Of a stretch of DNA of 64,000 nucleotides, positions 26,854 to 36,990 are shown piece after piece. Each line of letters starts with the position of its first letter. Position 1 is the stretch's first letter. Source of the stretch: CAXBCP01 sp047638395 (GTDB lineage Bacteria; Pseudomonadota; Alphaproteobacteria; MPNO01; UBA830); NCBI GenBank assembly GCA_047638395.1, contig JBLIMV010000012.1:1-64000 (forward strand). The letters run 5' to 3'. Position numbers and translations under genes: made by a program. Under the pieces are notes generated by a model that was not told the DNA's origin, made no database searches, and saw only the letters and a program-made list of their open reading frames with translations.

Positions 26854-27105
26854 GTGCTGAGAAAACGATCCGTTACAATTGCCGGCCATCGCACCAGCAT
26901 CTCGCTGGAAGATGAATTCTGGTCAGAACTGGTCAGGATTGCGGGTGAGAAACGAACCTCGCTCAACAGCCTGATTGCCGCCATCGATGAAGCACGCGCG
27001 ACAAACCTGTCGTCGGCAATCCGGCTTCATGTGCTCGCTAATCTCAAGGGAACTGCACAAGACGCCCCACAAGTTGCACCGCGAGTCTCCGAAGCAGTCT
27101 GCTAG
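26854..27105 (+). CDS. Ribbon-helix-helix domain protein
   Basis: An 83-aa basic protein resembling the RHH_4 family: a beta strand KRSVTIAGHRTSISLEDEFW is followed by two helices (WSELVRIAGEKR and SLNSLIAAIDEAR). Such domains usually bind DNA as dimers, but this family is often of unknown function. The start is GTG at 26854, 5 nt after the fumC stop, suggesting co-transcription. It converges with the AsmA gene. Confidence 0.8.
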   Translation: MLRKRSVTIAGHRTSISLEDEFWSELVRIAGEKRTSLNSLIAAIDEARATNLSSAIRLHVLANLKGTAQDAPQVAPRVSEAVC

Positions 27106-27118
27106 CGTCCGAGCCCCT

Positions 27119-30100
27119 TTAATAGCCCCGGATAATATCCTCGGGCTTCGGTTGTTGTTGTTGCTGCTGCTGGGAACCACCACTGTTATTCGCGCCCGGC
27201 ACCAGCTTCTGTATCAGCCCGCCGACACCCCGTTGCAGAACCCAGGCCTGCAGGGCCTGAAAATCGAACAGACGCCTCGGATTATCCGGCGCCCCGACCG
27301 CGCGAACACGGAACGGCGGCGCGCTCGAATGCTCGGTCAGCCGGAAATCAGCGAACATATCCATGTTCCATTTCGGCAAATTGACAAAACCGCGTGCATT
27401 CCCGGCGCCCGCGTCGGCGATGAGTGCCAGATCGTTGGTGATGATGATCCCCTTTGTGATTTCAAAGGTTCCCTTCAGAGATGAGAATTGGGTCTCACCG
27501 CCATTCATTGCCGATGACAGGACACCGAGCAGGCCGGCGAGCTGGTTTATGTTGTTCAGATTATCACTGGCCGTTTTCAGGTCGAACCCTTTGACGACAC
27601 CGTCGACCACGTCAATTTTCCCTTTCCCTGACAAAGCCTTGATCATGTCGAACTGGCTTTCGCCGCGCGCGGATAAATCCATCCCGACACTGAGAATACC
27701 CGTCGCGATATCGAACTCCGCAGCCTGAAACAAAGCTTTCCCGACATTTGCTTTGGTGATGGTCAGCGACGTTGTCGCCACGGGGACACCACGCCCGTCT
27801 ACCTTGCCACGCATCTCGAAGCCACCATCGAACATGGTGCCGGTGACTTGCTGGATGTCGAGGACCTTGTCTTTAAGGACGGCGACGATCTTTGGCTGAT
27901 CGATCCGAAACGTCTGATACAGGACAGCCTCGGCCCGAAGGTCGATATTGGCGTCGACCAGACCTAGCGCGTCCGTATCGATCGGATCCGTCGACCACCT
28001 CTGACCGGCTTTCACCGACGTCGCACCTGCGCCGGAACCTCCCCTAGCCCCTTGCTGGGTCCGAGCCCCGTTCTGTGGCCGGTTGCCGCCAGGCGGTGCT
28101 TCCAGAAAATCACTGAGCGGTATCGTGGACGTGACCAGAGACAATTTCACGTCCGGCCTGCCGGCGCCTGCTTTGGCTGCCCGATAGGATCCCTGCCCCG
28201 ATATGCTGGTCGGCCCGATTTTTCCGGTGAGGCCGCTGATCGCCAGGTTTTCCTCCGACCCCGCCAGTTTAACCGCCATGTTGAGCCCCCCGAGCCGGGG
28301 GTTGGCAGGTTTGAAGCCCGGATCGAACGCCCTGACAAAGCGCACGAGGTTCGGATGTTTTATGTCCGCGCTTATGTCAAATTTCGGAACCTCAAGCGGT
28401 GTATTAATCGTACCGGCAATCTTGAACGCCCCCCCGGCGACGCCCGCATTCACATCGAGCGCAACGGCGCGCGCATCGCCTTTGAGCGTCATTTTTAACC
28501 CCACCCGGCCGACCGCGGGACCCGGTTTTCCGGTGGCAAACAGATTGGCAAGACGGGCAAATTCGGGGTGCTTCGCATCGACCGAGATATCAAGCACAGG
28601 CGATGCCGCGAGGCCGGCAACCTTCCCGGCGATCTTCGCCGTAACTTCTGCAAGCTGCAGGCTCGCATCGATTGTCAGGCCTGATTTGGATACATCGGTC
28701 CGGCTGGTCAGGCGCATCTTTCCGAGCTTTCGCGGGGAAACAGGCGGCTCGATCCCGGCGATTTTGAAAAGCCCCGTCAAATCGTCCGATGCGGCCGCGA
28801 CCGTGCCATTGAATGCGGGGATACCCGCCAGACCGGACAGCGTTCCTTTCACCTGGGCGCTCGTCCCGGCCAGGTTTCGGACGCTCGCATCACGCAGGGT
28901 CAGCACCCCATTTACCAGCGTGCCGTCAAGCCGGACGCCCTGGATCGCCATGCGCTGATAGCTCAGGCTGCCGACCCGAAAGGTCAGGTTGGCGTCAAAA
29001 TCGTTCAGGACAGCAAAAGGCCCCTTCGATTCCGGCTTCGGCACCGGATCCTGTCCCGGCGCGGCAGGTGTCTCGCCGCCCTCCTTCAAAACCGGCTCGG
29101 AAGCAGCTGGGGCCGGTTTGCCGATATAGGCATCTGCGTTGATCTGATCGATGCTGAGACTTGCACCGAATGCCGCGCGGTCGCGGAGCGCGACCGTCAG
29201 GCCGCCGCTCATACGCGACGCGTCGAGCTGAGCCACGATGCCCACAGCCTGAACCTGCTCGGCATTTCCGCTGACATCGGCGCTGACGTTGAACCGCCGC
29301 AGCCTGTCCGCCGGAACCGCCGCGATATCGACACCGGCCCAGGTCAGAAAACGTCTCAGGTTCGTCGACCGGATTGCCGCCTTGCCGGCATACGTCAATG
29401 CACCCTGGGGCGCCGTCAGTGTTCCCGATGCCGACAGTTCTGTCGCGCCGGGAAATCCTGCTGTCAGGGTATTCAGCGTTACCGCCCCGTCCCTGAGCGA
29501 TGCGGCGAGCCGTACCGCACGAACGCGATCCTGCATCGCGATCACTTCATCTATCGTCAAATCGATATTGGCTTCGATGTCGCCCGGCAATTTAAATTTC
29601 GGTGCCGGCGTCACTGTCTGGGCATCCGGCGTCGACGGCGAGGCCGCAGCTTGGTCCGGGGTCGATGAGGTCGCAGTCGGCGGCGTGATCGGCGTCGTAA
29701 TCGTCGGCGGGGACCTGGTCGCGGCAACCATCAGAGCATCGGCATCAAGCGACGGCATGCGCAATGCGATATCCGCGCGCACACCATCACGCAGCGCGAT
29801 CTTGATGTTTCCGGTCGCGCTGGACGCACCGAGCTGCAGGGCCAGATCGTTCACGGTAACGGCCTCATCAGAACCTGCGACCGTCGCAGAGACCGCAAAA
29901 GCCTGGCCAAGATACGGCAGAGGTGCGGACCGGGTCAGAGAGGCTAGAAGCGCGCCGAGATTATCCCCCTTGCCGTCCAGCTTCGCTGAAATCGACAGTT
30001 TCGTTTCGACGTCGGTGAGAGTACCCGTCAACCCGATCTCGGCCTTGGTCGCGGGCGTGCCGAGCGTCATACGAAACGGCACCGCGCCGTTCTCCACCAG

Positions 30101-30811
30101 ACGCCTGACCTCTGCGGTGACCGTCAGCGGTGTATCGCGAAAAGTTAGCCCGCCTCTAAATGTAAACGGTCCGGTCAGGGACCCGGCGGAGATATCGGCT
30201 GTCAGCTTCTCGATACGCTCGACCGTTGCAGACGCGGTATCCCGATAAACAATGGTGCCGTTTATGATCGTCAAAGCATCGAGTTTGAATGCTGATGCGC
30301 TGCTTTTCGGTCCTGCATCAGATTTTGCAGGTGCGCCAGACGACTTCAAAGCTGAATTGGCAGCACTACCGGTACTACCGGCTGATTCGCCCACAGAATC
30401 GGGGGCAGAATCGGCGGCAAAATCGGCAGCAAACAGCCAGTTCATCTGCCCGCTCGGCAGTTTTTCCAGTTCTATGACCGGATCGATAAGCTCGACCTGC
30501 CCGATCTCGATATCACCCTGGAACAGCGGCAGGAGCGCCACGCTCACCCGTAATTCCTTGAGAGACACCATATGGGATGCAGTTGCGCCCGGGGCGTTCG
30601 ACAGACGCGCACCCGATATTCTCAAACGGGGCGCCGGCAGAACGGTGAATTCAATGTCGCCGGCGATGTCGAGCGTTCTGCCCGTCGCCTTGCGCACTTC
30701 GGCGGTAATTTCGGTCTTGTACCCATTCCAGTCGATAACACTGGGGACAATCAGCGCCGCCGCAACAAGCAATACGATCAGGCCAAGGAAGCCGTAAGCG
30801 GCCTTTTTCAT
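27119..30811 (-). CDS. AsmA-family protein
   Basis: A 1230-aa envelope protein anchored by one N-terminal transmembrane helix (about residues 5-25), followed by the AsmA domain (start VIDWNGYKTEITAEVRKATG) and a long beta-rich repeat region, ending in the AsmA-like C-terminal domain (DLSARGESQFDMIKALSGKG). Members are proposed to help lipid transport or outer-membrane homeostasis. Two low-complexity segments are visible: a Thr/Pro/Ala-rich stretch near residue 380 and a C-terminal run of Gln (GGSQQQQQQQPKPED). It is divergent from the DUF4169 gene. Confidence 0.88.
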   Translation of the reverse strand: MKKAAYGFLGLIVLLVAAALIVPSVIDWNGYKTEITAEVRKATGRTLDIAGDIEFTVLPAPRLRISGARLSNAPGATASHMVSLKELRVSVALLPLFQGDIEIGQVELIDPVIELEKLPSGQMNWLFAADFAADSAPDSVGESAGSTGSAANSALKSSGAPAKSDAGPKSSASAFKLDALTIINGTIVYRDTASATVERIEKLTADISAGSLTGPFTFRGGLTFRDTPLTVTAEVRRLVENGAVPFRMTLGTPATKAEIGLTGTLTDVETKLSISAKLDGKGDNLGALLASLTRSAPLPYLGQAFAVSATVAGSDEAVTVNDLALQLGASSATGNIKIALRDGVRADIALRMPSLDADALMVAATRSPPTITTPITPPTATSSTPDQAAASPSTPDAQTVTPAPKFKLPGDIEANIDLTIDEVIAMQDRVRAVRLAASLRDGAVTLNTLTAGFPGATELSASGTLTAPQGALTYAGKAAIRSTNLRRFLTWAGVDIAAVPADRLRRFNVSADVSGNAEQVQAVGIVAQLDASRMSGGLTVALRDRAAFGASLSIDQINADAYIGKPAPAASEPVLKEGGETPAAPGQDPVPKPESKGPFAVLNDFDANLTFRVGSLSYQRMAIQGVRLDGTLVNGVLTLRDASVRNLAGTSAQVKGTLSGLAGIPAFNGTVAAASDDLTGLFKIAGIEPPVSPRKLGKMRLTSRTDVSKSGLTIDASLQLAEVTAKIAGKVAGLAASPVLDISVDAKHPEFARLANLFATGKPGPAVGRVGLKMTLKGDARAVALDVNAGVAGGAFKIAGTINTPLEVPKFDISADIKHPNLVRFVRAFDPGFKPANPRLGGLNMAVKLAGSEENLAISGLTGKIGPTSISGQGSYRAAKAGAGRPDVKLSLVTSTIPLSDFLEAPPGGNRPQNGARTQQGARGGSGAGATSVKAGQRWSTDPIDTDALGLVDANIDLRAEAVLYQTFRIDQPKIVAVLKDKVLDIQQVTGTMFDGGFEMRGKVDGRGVPVATTSLTITKANVGKALFQAAEFDIATGILSVGMDLSARGESQFDMIKALSGKGKIDVVDGVVKGFDLKTASDNLNNINQLAGLLGVLSSAMNGGETQFSSLKGTFEITKGIIITNDLALIADAGAGNARGFVNLPKWNMDMFADFRLTEHSSAPPFRVRAVGAPDNPRRLFDFQALQAWVLQRGVGGLIQKLVPGANNSGGSQQQQQQQPKPEDIIRGY

Positions 30812-30919
30812 AGAAATTCTCCCCGCCGGACGGGCGGCTGTTTAAAGATACGCACGGAGCAGATATGATTGCACCGTCTACATAGTAACCGATTTGCACC
30901 GTTTGAAGGGCGACGCGCG

Positions 30920-31111
30920 ATGACAGATGTCGTTAATTTGAACCAGTTCCGCAAAAATCAGCGGCGCGCAGAGAAAAAGCGGGCGGCGGAAGCAAATCGC
31001 GTGCGCTTCGGCCGCACCAAAGCCGAGCGCGAAGCCGCCGATTCTGCCCGGGCGGCGCGCGACAAGTCACTGGACGGCAAGAAAGTTTCCCCCGAAGACG
31101 ACGACGCCTAG
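30920..31111 (+). CDS. DUF4169 small charged protein
   Basis: A 63-aa highly charged protein beginning MTDVVNLNQFRKNQRRAEKK, typical of the alphaproteobacterial DUF4169 family, of unknown function. It has no membrane segment and looks helical or disordered. I chose the ATG at 30920; upstream in-frame codons read into the promoter region shared with asmA. It converges with the FAD-dehydrogenase gene. Confidence 0.85.
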   Translation: MTDVVNLNQFRKNQRRAEKKRAAEANRVRFGRTKAEREAADSARAARDKSLDGKKVSPEDDDA

Positions 31112-31147
31112 GGACAATGGCTCGCCTCAGGGCCGCCGAAGGCCGGC

Positions 31148-32533
31148 TCAGATAGAGATGATTTTCCCCGGGTTCATAATATTCAGCGGATCGATCGATA
31201 GTTTGACGCTGCGCATCACATCGAGCGCATCGCCATGCTCGGCGGCAAGCTTGCCGACTTTGCCATGACCGACACCGTGTTCCCCCGTGCAGGTCCCGTC
31301 CATCTCCAGTGCCCGGGCAACCAACCGGTCATTCAGCGCGACGGCGCGGCCGACCTCTTCGGCATCGTCCGGGTCGAGCACCATATCGACATGAAAGTTG
31401 CCATCGCCGACATGACCGACAATCGGCGCGATCAGGCCGGCCTCCTCGATATCCTTGCGGGTCTCCGCGATACATTCGGCCAGCCGTGAGATCGGCACGC
31501 AGACATCGGTCGGCCACGCCTTGGCGCCGGGCCGGAGCTGCATGTTTGCGTAATGCGCATCGTGACGGGCCTGCCACAGCTTGCTGCGGTCTTCGGGCCG
31601 GGACGCCCAGGCAAAATCGGCACCGCCAAATTCGTCGCTGATCGCGCGCACGTTTTCGATCTGCTCGGCGACACCTGCCTCGGTGCCGTGAAATTCAAAA
31701 AACAGTGTCGGGCGTTCGGCATACCCGAGATCGGAAAACTTGTTCAGCGCGCGCATCTGCATTTCATCGACAAGCTCGATCCGCGCGATCGGCACGCCCG
31801 ACTGAATGGTCATGATCGTCGTATTCACCGCATCATCGACACTTGGATAGGTGCAGACCGCGGACGATATCGTCTCGGGAATACCGTAAAGCCGCAGCGT
31901 GACATCGACGATAACACCGAGCGTACCTTCGGAACCGACAAACAGCCGCGTCAGATCGTAGCCCGCGGATGATTTTCGCGCGCGCTTGCCGGTGCGGATA
32001 TACCGCCCGTCGGGCAGCACAACGCCGAGAGACAGAACGTTTTCACGCATTGTGCCGTAACGCACGGCATTTGTGCCTGACGCCCGGGTCGCCGTCATGC
32101 CGCCGATGGTCGCGTCCGCGCCGGGATCGATCGGGAAAAACAAACCGGTATCGCGCAGATGCTCGTTCAGTTGCTTGCGGGTGACGCCGGGCTCCACGGT
32201 CACATCCAGATCTGCGGCATTGACGCTGAGGACCGCATTCATCTGGCCGAGATCGATACACACCCCGCCATGAAGTGCTGCGATATGGCCTTCGAGCGAC
32301 GTGCCGACACCGAACGGAATAATCGGCGTGCGATGCTCACGGCAGATATTGACGATCTCGATCACGTCGTCGGTGGTCTGTGGGAACACGACGGCGTCCG
32401 GCGCCTTGGGCGCGTGGTAGGATTCGTCGGTACCGTGGCGGTCACGGATCGTCTGGTTGGTCGTCAGCCGGTCGCCGAAGCGTTGTTTCAGAATATCGAT
32501 CGCCGTCTGAATCTCGCCCGCGGCACCGTCCAT
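31148..32533 (-). CDS. FAD-dependent 2-hydroxyacid dehydrogenase (GlcD/D-LDH family)
   Basis: A 461-aa flavoprotein with an N-terminal FAD_binding_4 domain (PIIPFGVGTSLEGH; GADATIGGMTATRASG) and a C-terminal FAD-oxidase domain ending in EHGVGHGKVGKL and DPLNIMNPGKI. Relatives oxidise D-lactate, glycolate or D-2-hydroxyglutarate. The substrate is not determinable by eye. It lies 3 nt after the DUF1445 gene and is the last gene of the oxoprolinase operon. Confidence 0.9.
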   Translation of the reverse strand: MDGAAGEIQTAIDILKQRFGDRLTTNQTIRDRHGTDESYHAPKAPDAVVFPQTTDDVIEIVNICREHRTPIIPFGVGTSLEGHIAALHGGVCIDLGQMNAVLSVNAADLDVTVEPGVTRKQLNEHLRDTGLFFPIDPGADATIGGMTATRASGTNAVRYGTMRENVLSLGVVLPDGRYIRTGKRARKSSAGYDLTRLFVGSEGTLGVIVDVTLRLYGIPETISSAVCTYPSVDDAVNTTIMTIQSGVPIARIELVDEMQMRALNKFSDLGYAERPTLFFEFHGTEAGVAEQIENVRAISDEFGGADFAWASRPEDRSKLWQARHDAHYANMQLRPGAKAWPTDVCVPISRLAECIAETRKDIEEAGLIAPIVGHVGDGNFHVDMVLDPDDAEEVGRAVALNDRLVARALEMDGTCTGEHGVGHGKVGKLAAEHGDALDVMRSVKLSIDPLNIMNPGKIISI

Positions 32534-32536
32534 CGC

Positions 32537-33319
32537 TTATTCCTTTCCGGCATCCGACAATAGGTCGGACACGAACATGTAGCCGGGCGCATGGGTAATC
32601 GCGATCTTCGGTTTGGCGTTCAGGATCGCTTCCTGCGGGGTGACGCCGCAGGCCCAGAACACGGGAATCTCGCCGTCTTCTATGGTGACAGCCGCGCCGT
32701 ATTCGGGATTATTGATGTCGACGATACCCAGCGCATCCGGATCGCCGATCTGGATCGGCCCACCATGCGCCATCGGGTACTTCTCGGTTATCGCCGCTGC
32801 CCGCGCTGCGTCTTCCGGCGTATAGGGCCGCATGCTGACGACGAACGGTCCGGTAAATTTGCCCGCGCCTACGGTCGGCTTCGTGGTCCGGAACATCGGC
32901 ACGATCCCGGTCTCCTTGATATGGCGCGGCTCAAGCCCGTTGGCGATCAGCGCTTCTTCGGCGGTGAAGGAACAGCCCAGCAGAAACGTGACGAAATCGT
33001 CCTGCCAGATATCTGCGACATCGGTGACGTCGCCGACCGGCACGCCATCGCGGAACACACGGTACTGGGACAGGTCGCTCCGGACATCCGCCCCCGGGGC
33101 GCTGTTTTTCGGCTCAGGATCACCGGGTTCGAGAATCTCCAGCACCGGGCACGGCTTTGGATTATTCGCGCAGAACTGTTTGAACTCCTCCGCATCCGCC
33201 GCCGGCAATATGACCATATTGGCCTGCACGAACCCCTGAGCATGACCCGATGTCGGCCCGTCATACGCGCCACTGCGGCAGGCGGCGCGCAGATCGCCTG
33301 GTTTTGCATAGAATGTCAT
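32537..33319 (-). CDS. DUF1445 putative hydro-lyase / D-glutamate cyclase-like protein
   Basis: A 260-aa protein of the DUF1445 family. Segments GFVQANMVILPAADAEEF, FLLGCSFTAEEALI and PVFWACGVTPQEAI are family-like. The family is annotated as putative hydro-lyase; the mammalian protein DGLUCY, which contains this domain, cyclises D-glutamate to 5-oxo-D-proline. It overlaps the upstream oxoprolinase gene by 4 nt. The combination supports a role with glutamate or oxoproline derivatives, but this is inference. Confidence 0.85.
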   Translation of the reverse strand: MTFYAKPGDLRAACRSGAYDGPTSGHAQGFVQANMVILPAADAEEFKQFCANNPKPCPVLEILEPGDPEPKNSAPGADVRSDLSQYRVFRDGVPVGDVTDVADIWQDDFVTFLLGCSFTAEEALIANGLEPRHIKETGIVPMFRTTKPTVGAGKFTGPFVVSMRPYTPEDAARAAAITEKYPMAHGGPIQIGDPDALGIVDINNPEYGAAVTIEDGEIPVFWACGVTPQEAILNAKPKIAITHAPGYMFVSDLLSDAGKE

Positions 33320-36300
33320 GGGGCGCCGTATCCTCCGCCGCCGGGTGTCTCGATGACATAGACATCACCATCATACACTTCCGTCGAATCCGTACCGCCC
33401 TGTTCGGTGACCGAGCCATCGGCCCGCTGGACGTAGTTATGCCCGACCTGGCCTTCCATACCGCCCTTCATGCCGTAAGGCGGAATGATGCGGTGGCCCG
33501 ACAGCATGGACGCGGTCATCTGTTCGCGGAATTTCACACGGCGCACCACGCCGTCGCCGCCACGGTGTTTACCCGCACCGCCGGAGCCACGCCGGATCTC
33601 GAATGAATCCAGGATCACCGGGAAACGCCATTCTAGGATTTCCGGATCGGTCAGCCGGGTGTTGGTCATATGCGTGTGGACGGCATCTGTCCCGTCGAAT
33701 TCGGCACCCGCCCCGGCGCCACCGCAGATGGTTTCATAGTACTGATAATTGGCGTTGCCGAAGGTGAAGTTGTTCATGGTGCCCTGCGACGCGCCCATCA
33801 GGCCGAGCGCACCCAGGATCGCATCGGTGATCGCCTGTGACGTTTCCACGTTCCCGGCCACAACGGCGGCAGGGTATTTGGGCCGCAGCATGCAGTCTTC
33901 CGGCACGATGATGTCGAGCGGTTTCAGACAGCCCGCGTTCAGCGGAATATCGGCATCGACCATCAGGCGGAACGTATACAGCACCGCCGCCACGGCAACC
34001 GCGTGGGTGATGTTGAAGTTGTTGTCCTGCTGCGGCGAGGTGCCGGTAAAATCGATCGTGGCCGTACGCGTTTCGGGGTGAACCGTGATGGCCACTTTGA
34101 CCTTCGCGCCAAAATCCATCTCGTATTCGTATTCGCCGTCGGACAGGCTTTCGATCACGCGGCGGACCGATTCCTCGGCATTGTCCTGTACGTGCGTCAT
34201 ATAGGCGAGCACGACGTCGAGCCCGAAATGGCCGACCATCTTCCGCAGTTCCTGCGCACCCTTTTCGTTGGCCGCAATCTGCGCTTTCAGATCCCCCAGA
34301 TTATGTTGGAAGTTCCGCGTCGGGTATGGCGCGCTCATAAACAACTCTTCGAGTTCCTTTTCGCGCAGACGACCCTGATCGACGAGCTGGAAATTATCGA
34401 TCAGCACACCTTCTTCATCGATATGGCGGGAATCGGGCGGCATGGAGCCCGGCGTCTTGCCGCCGATCTCGGCGTGATGACCGCGCGATGCGACATAGAA
34501 CAGAATATCGTTCCCGGCTTCATCGAAGACCGGCGTCATCACGGTAACATCGGGCAGATGCGTGCCGCCGTTATACGGCGCATTCAGCACAAAGACGTCG
34601 CCCGGCTTCACGGTGCCGGCGCGTTCGCGCGTGATCGTCTGCACACTTTCGCTCATCGAGCCCAGATGGACCGGGATATGCGGTGCATTGGCGACCAGGT
34701 TGCCGTTATCGTCAAAGATCGCGCAGGAGAAATCGAGCCGTTCCTTGATGTTCACCGAATAGGAGGTGTTCTGCAGAACGACGCCCATCTGCTCGGCGAT
34801 GGACATGAACAAATTGTTAAAAACCTCGAGCATCACCGGGTCGGCCTCCGTGCCGACGGCATGTTCCAGCGGGCGTTCCTCGACACGCGTGATCACCATG
34901 TGATTCCGTGCCGTGATTTCCGCCTGCCAGCCGGGCTCGACAACCGTTGTTGCATTCGCATCGATGATGACGGCGGGTCCGTCGACCCGCACGCCGGGCG
35001 GCAGATCGTCACGGTCGTAAACCGCTGCCTGGCGGCTTTCACCGGCCGCGTACATGTCGGCATGGCCGAGCGGGTCGCCCGCCACCGCGTTCGGATCGAT
35101 CGCCACTTCGGCGTCTTCGACATCCTGGCCGCCGCCGATCACCTCGACGGTGAGCGCTTCGACGATGTTGCTTTTCTCCGGCGCAATGAATCCGAATTGC
35201 TGCATATGGGCGGCTTCGAACGCCGCCATCATGTCACTCATGGGCGCAAAATCGACAATGAGCGCCGTGTCGGTGCCTTCGTAGCGCAGATGCACTTTTG
35301 CAATGGACGAGATTTCGTCCGCCGCGACGCCCTGGCTCTCGATTTCGCGGCGTCCTTCGACGGCAAGCTCTTCAATCGCCACCTCGAGCTCGGCAACCAA
35401 CGCGTCGGTCAGCGTGTTTTCGACAGCGCGTTCGCGAATGATCCGCTGTTCCGCAAGCCCCATGCCATAGGCCGACAGCACACCGGCAAACGGGTGCACG
35501 AAGACTTTGGTCATGCCGAGGGCATCGGCGACCAGACAGGCATGCTGCCCGCCCGCACCGCCGAAACAGTTCAGCGTGTAGTGGGTGACGTCATAGCCGC
35601 GCTGGACCGAAATCTGCTTGATCGCATTCGCCATGTTGTCGACGGCGATCTTCAGGAACCCGTCAGCGACTTCAACCGGCGAACGCTTGTCGCCCGTGGC
35701 GGTTTCGATCTCGGCCGCCATGGCGGTGAACTTCTCGCGCACGACCGCATCATCCAGCGCTTCGTCGGCCTTGGGCCCGAACACCCGCGGGAAAAACTCC
35801 GCCTGGATTTTACCCAGCATGACATTCGCATCGGTGACGCAAAGTGGACCGCCCCGCCGATAGCAGGCAGGTCCGGGGTTCGCGCCGGCACTGTCGGGAC
35901 CGACGCGGTAGCGCGAGCCGTCAAAATGGAGGATCGATCCGCCACCGGCGGCGACCGTGTGAATATTCATCATCGGCGCACGCATGCGCACCCCGGCGAC
36001 CAGCGTTTCGAACGCACGTTCGTATTCGCCGTTGTAATGCGCGACGTCGGTGGATGTGCCGCCCATGTCGAAGCCGATGATCTTGTCGAACCCGGCCATA
36101 TGCGCAGTCTGTGCCGCACCGACGATACCGCCCGCGGGACCGGACAGGATGGAATCCTTGCCCTGGAAGAACCGGGCATCAGCCAGTCCGCCATTGGACT
36201 GCATGAACATCAGTCGGGCATCACCCGTCTGTGCTGCGATCAGATCGACATAGCGCCGCAGGATGGGCGACACATAGGCATCGACAACCGTCGTGTCGCC

Positions 36301-36933
36301 ACGGCCGACAAATTTCATCAGCGGGCTGACCTCGTGCGAGACCGAGACCTGCGTGAAACCGATATCCCGGGCAATTTTGCCAACTGCGGCTTCGTGATCG
36401 TGATAGCGATAGCCATGCATGAAGCAGATTGCGACCGAACGGATGCCATCGTCATAGGCCGCCTGCAGCGATTGACGAGCAGCGACTTCGTCCAGCGGCG
36501 TCAGAACGTCGCCTTCAGCGGTCAGGCGTTCATCTATTTCGATGACGGATTCATAGAGCAGTTCGGGAAGTTCGATCCTGCGGGCGAAGATATTGGGCCG
36601 GTTCTGGTAACCGATGCGCAACTGATCGGCGAAACCCCGTGTGACCGCCAGCAGGGTGCGTTCCCCCTTGCGTTCCAGCAGCGCATTGGTGGCAACGGTT
36701 GTGCCCATCTTCACGGCTTCGACGATACCGTCCGGCAGCGGGGCGTCACCTTCGACGCCAAGTGTCTCCCGGATCCCCTGCAGCGCGGCATCCTTGTAGC
36801 GTTCGGGATTTTCCGACAACAGCTTATGCGTGGTCAGCTTGCCGTCAGGTGCCCGGATCACGAAGTCGGTGAACGTCCCGCCCCGGTCGATCCAGAACTG
36901 CCACTTGTCGGTCGATACATTCCCGTCGGCCAT
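33316..36933 (-). CDS. Fused hydantoinase A/B (5-oxoprolinase-like) protein
   Basis: A 1205-aa cytoplasmic enzyme. Residues about 1-690 are the HyuA half (WIDRGGTFTDFVI start, GFDMGGTSTDVAHY ATP-binding region, TLNCFGGAGGQHA). Residues about 695-1205 are the HyuB half (PVMLEVFNNLFMSIAEQMG start). The single-chain order resembles eukaryotic 5-oxoprolinase, which hydrolyses 5-oxoproline to glutamate with ATP. Bacterial relatives also act on hydantoins or other cyclic amides. It is followed by the DUF1445 gene with a 4-nt overlap. Confidence 0.92.
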   Translation of the reverse strand: MADGNVSTDKWQFWIDRGGTFTDFVIRAPDGKLTTHKLLSENPERYKDAALQGIRETLGVEGDAPLPDGIVEAVKMGTTVATNALLERKGERTLLAVTRGFADQLRIGYQNRPNIFARRIELPELLYESVIEIDERLTAEGDVLTPLDEVAARQSLQAAYDDGIRSVAICFMHGYRYHDHEAAVGKIARDIGFTQVSVSHEVSPLMKFVGRGDTTVVDAYVSPILRRYVDLIAAQTGDARLMFMQSNGGLADARFFQGKDSILSGPAGGIVGAAQTAHMAGFDKIIGFDMGGTSTDVAHYNGEYERAFETLVAGVRMRAPMMNIHTVAAGGGSILHFDGSRYRVGPDSAGANPGPACYRRGGPLCVTDANVMLGKIQAEFFPRVFGPKADEALDDAVVREKFTAMAAEIETATGDKRSPVEVADGFLKIAVDNMANAIKQISVQRGYDVTHYTLNCFGGAGGQHACLVADALGMTKVFVHPFAGVLSAYGMGLAEQRIIRERAVENTLTDALVAELEVAIEELAVEGRREIESQGVAADEISSIAKVHLRYEGTDTALIVDFAPMSDMMAAFEAAHMQQFGFIAPEKSNIVEALTVEVIGGGQDVEDAEVAIDPNAVAGDPLGHADMYAAGESRQAAVYDRDDLPPGVRVDGPAVIIDANATTVVEPGWQAEITARNHMVITRVEERPLEHAVGTEADPVMLEVFNNLFMSIAEQMGVVLQNTSYSVNIKERLDFSCAIFDDNGNLVANAPHIPVHLGSMSESVQTITRERAGTVKPGDVFVLNAPYNGGTHLPDVTVMTPVFDEAGNDILFYVASRGHHAEIGGKTPGSMPPDSRHIDEEGVLIDNFQLVDQGRLREKELEELFMSAPYPTRNFQHNLGDLKAQIAANEKGAQELRKMVGHFGLDVVLAYMTHVQDNAEESVRRVIESLSDGEYEYEMDFGAKVKVAITVHPETRTATIDFTGTSPQQDNNFNITHAVAVAAVLYTFRLMVDADIPLNAGCLKPLDIIVPEDCMLRPKYPAAVVAGNVETSQAITDAILGALGLMGASQGTMNNFTFGNANYQYYETICGGAGAGAEFDGTDAVHTHMTNTRLTDPEILEWRFPVILDSFEIRRGSGGAGKHRGGDGVVRRVKFREQMTASMLSGHRIIPPYGMKGGMEGQVGHNYVQRADGSVTEQGGTDSTEVYDGDVYVIETPGGGGYGAP

Positions 36934-36990
36934 GATGTCGTGTCTTTCCGTCTTTGTAAGTGTGAGCTGCCGCGTTCCGGAAAACCCGGA

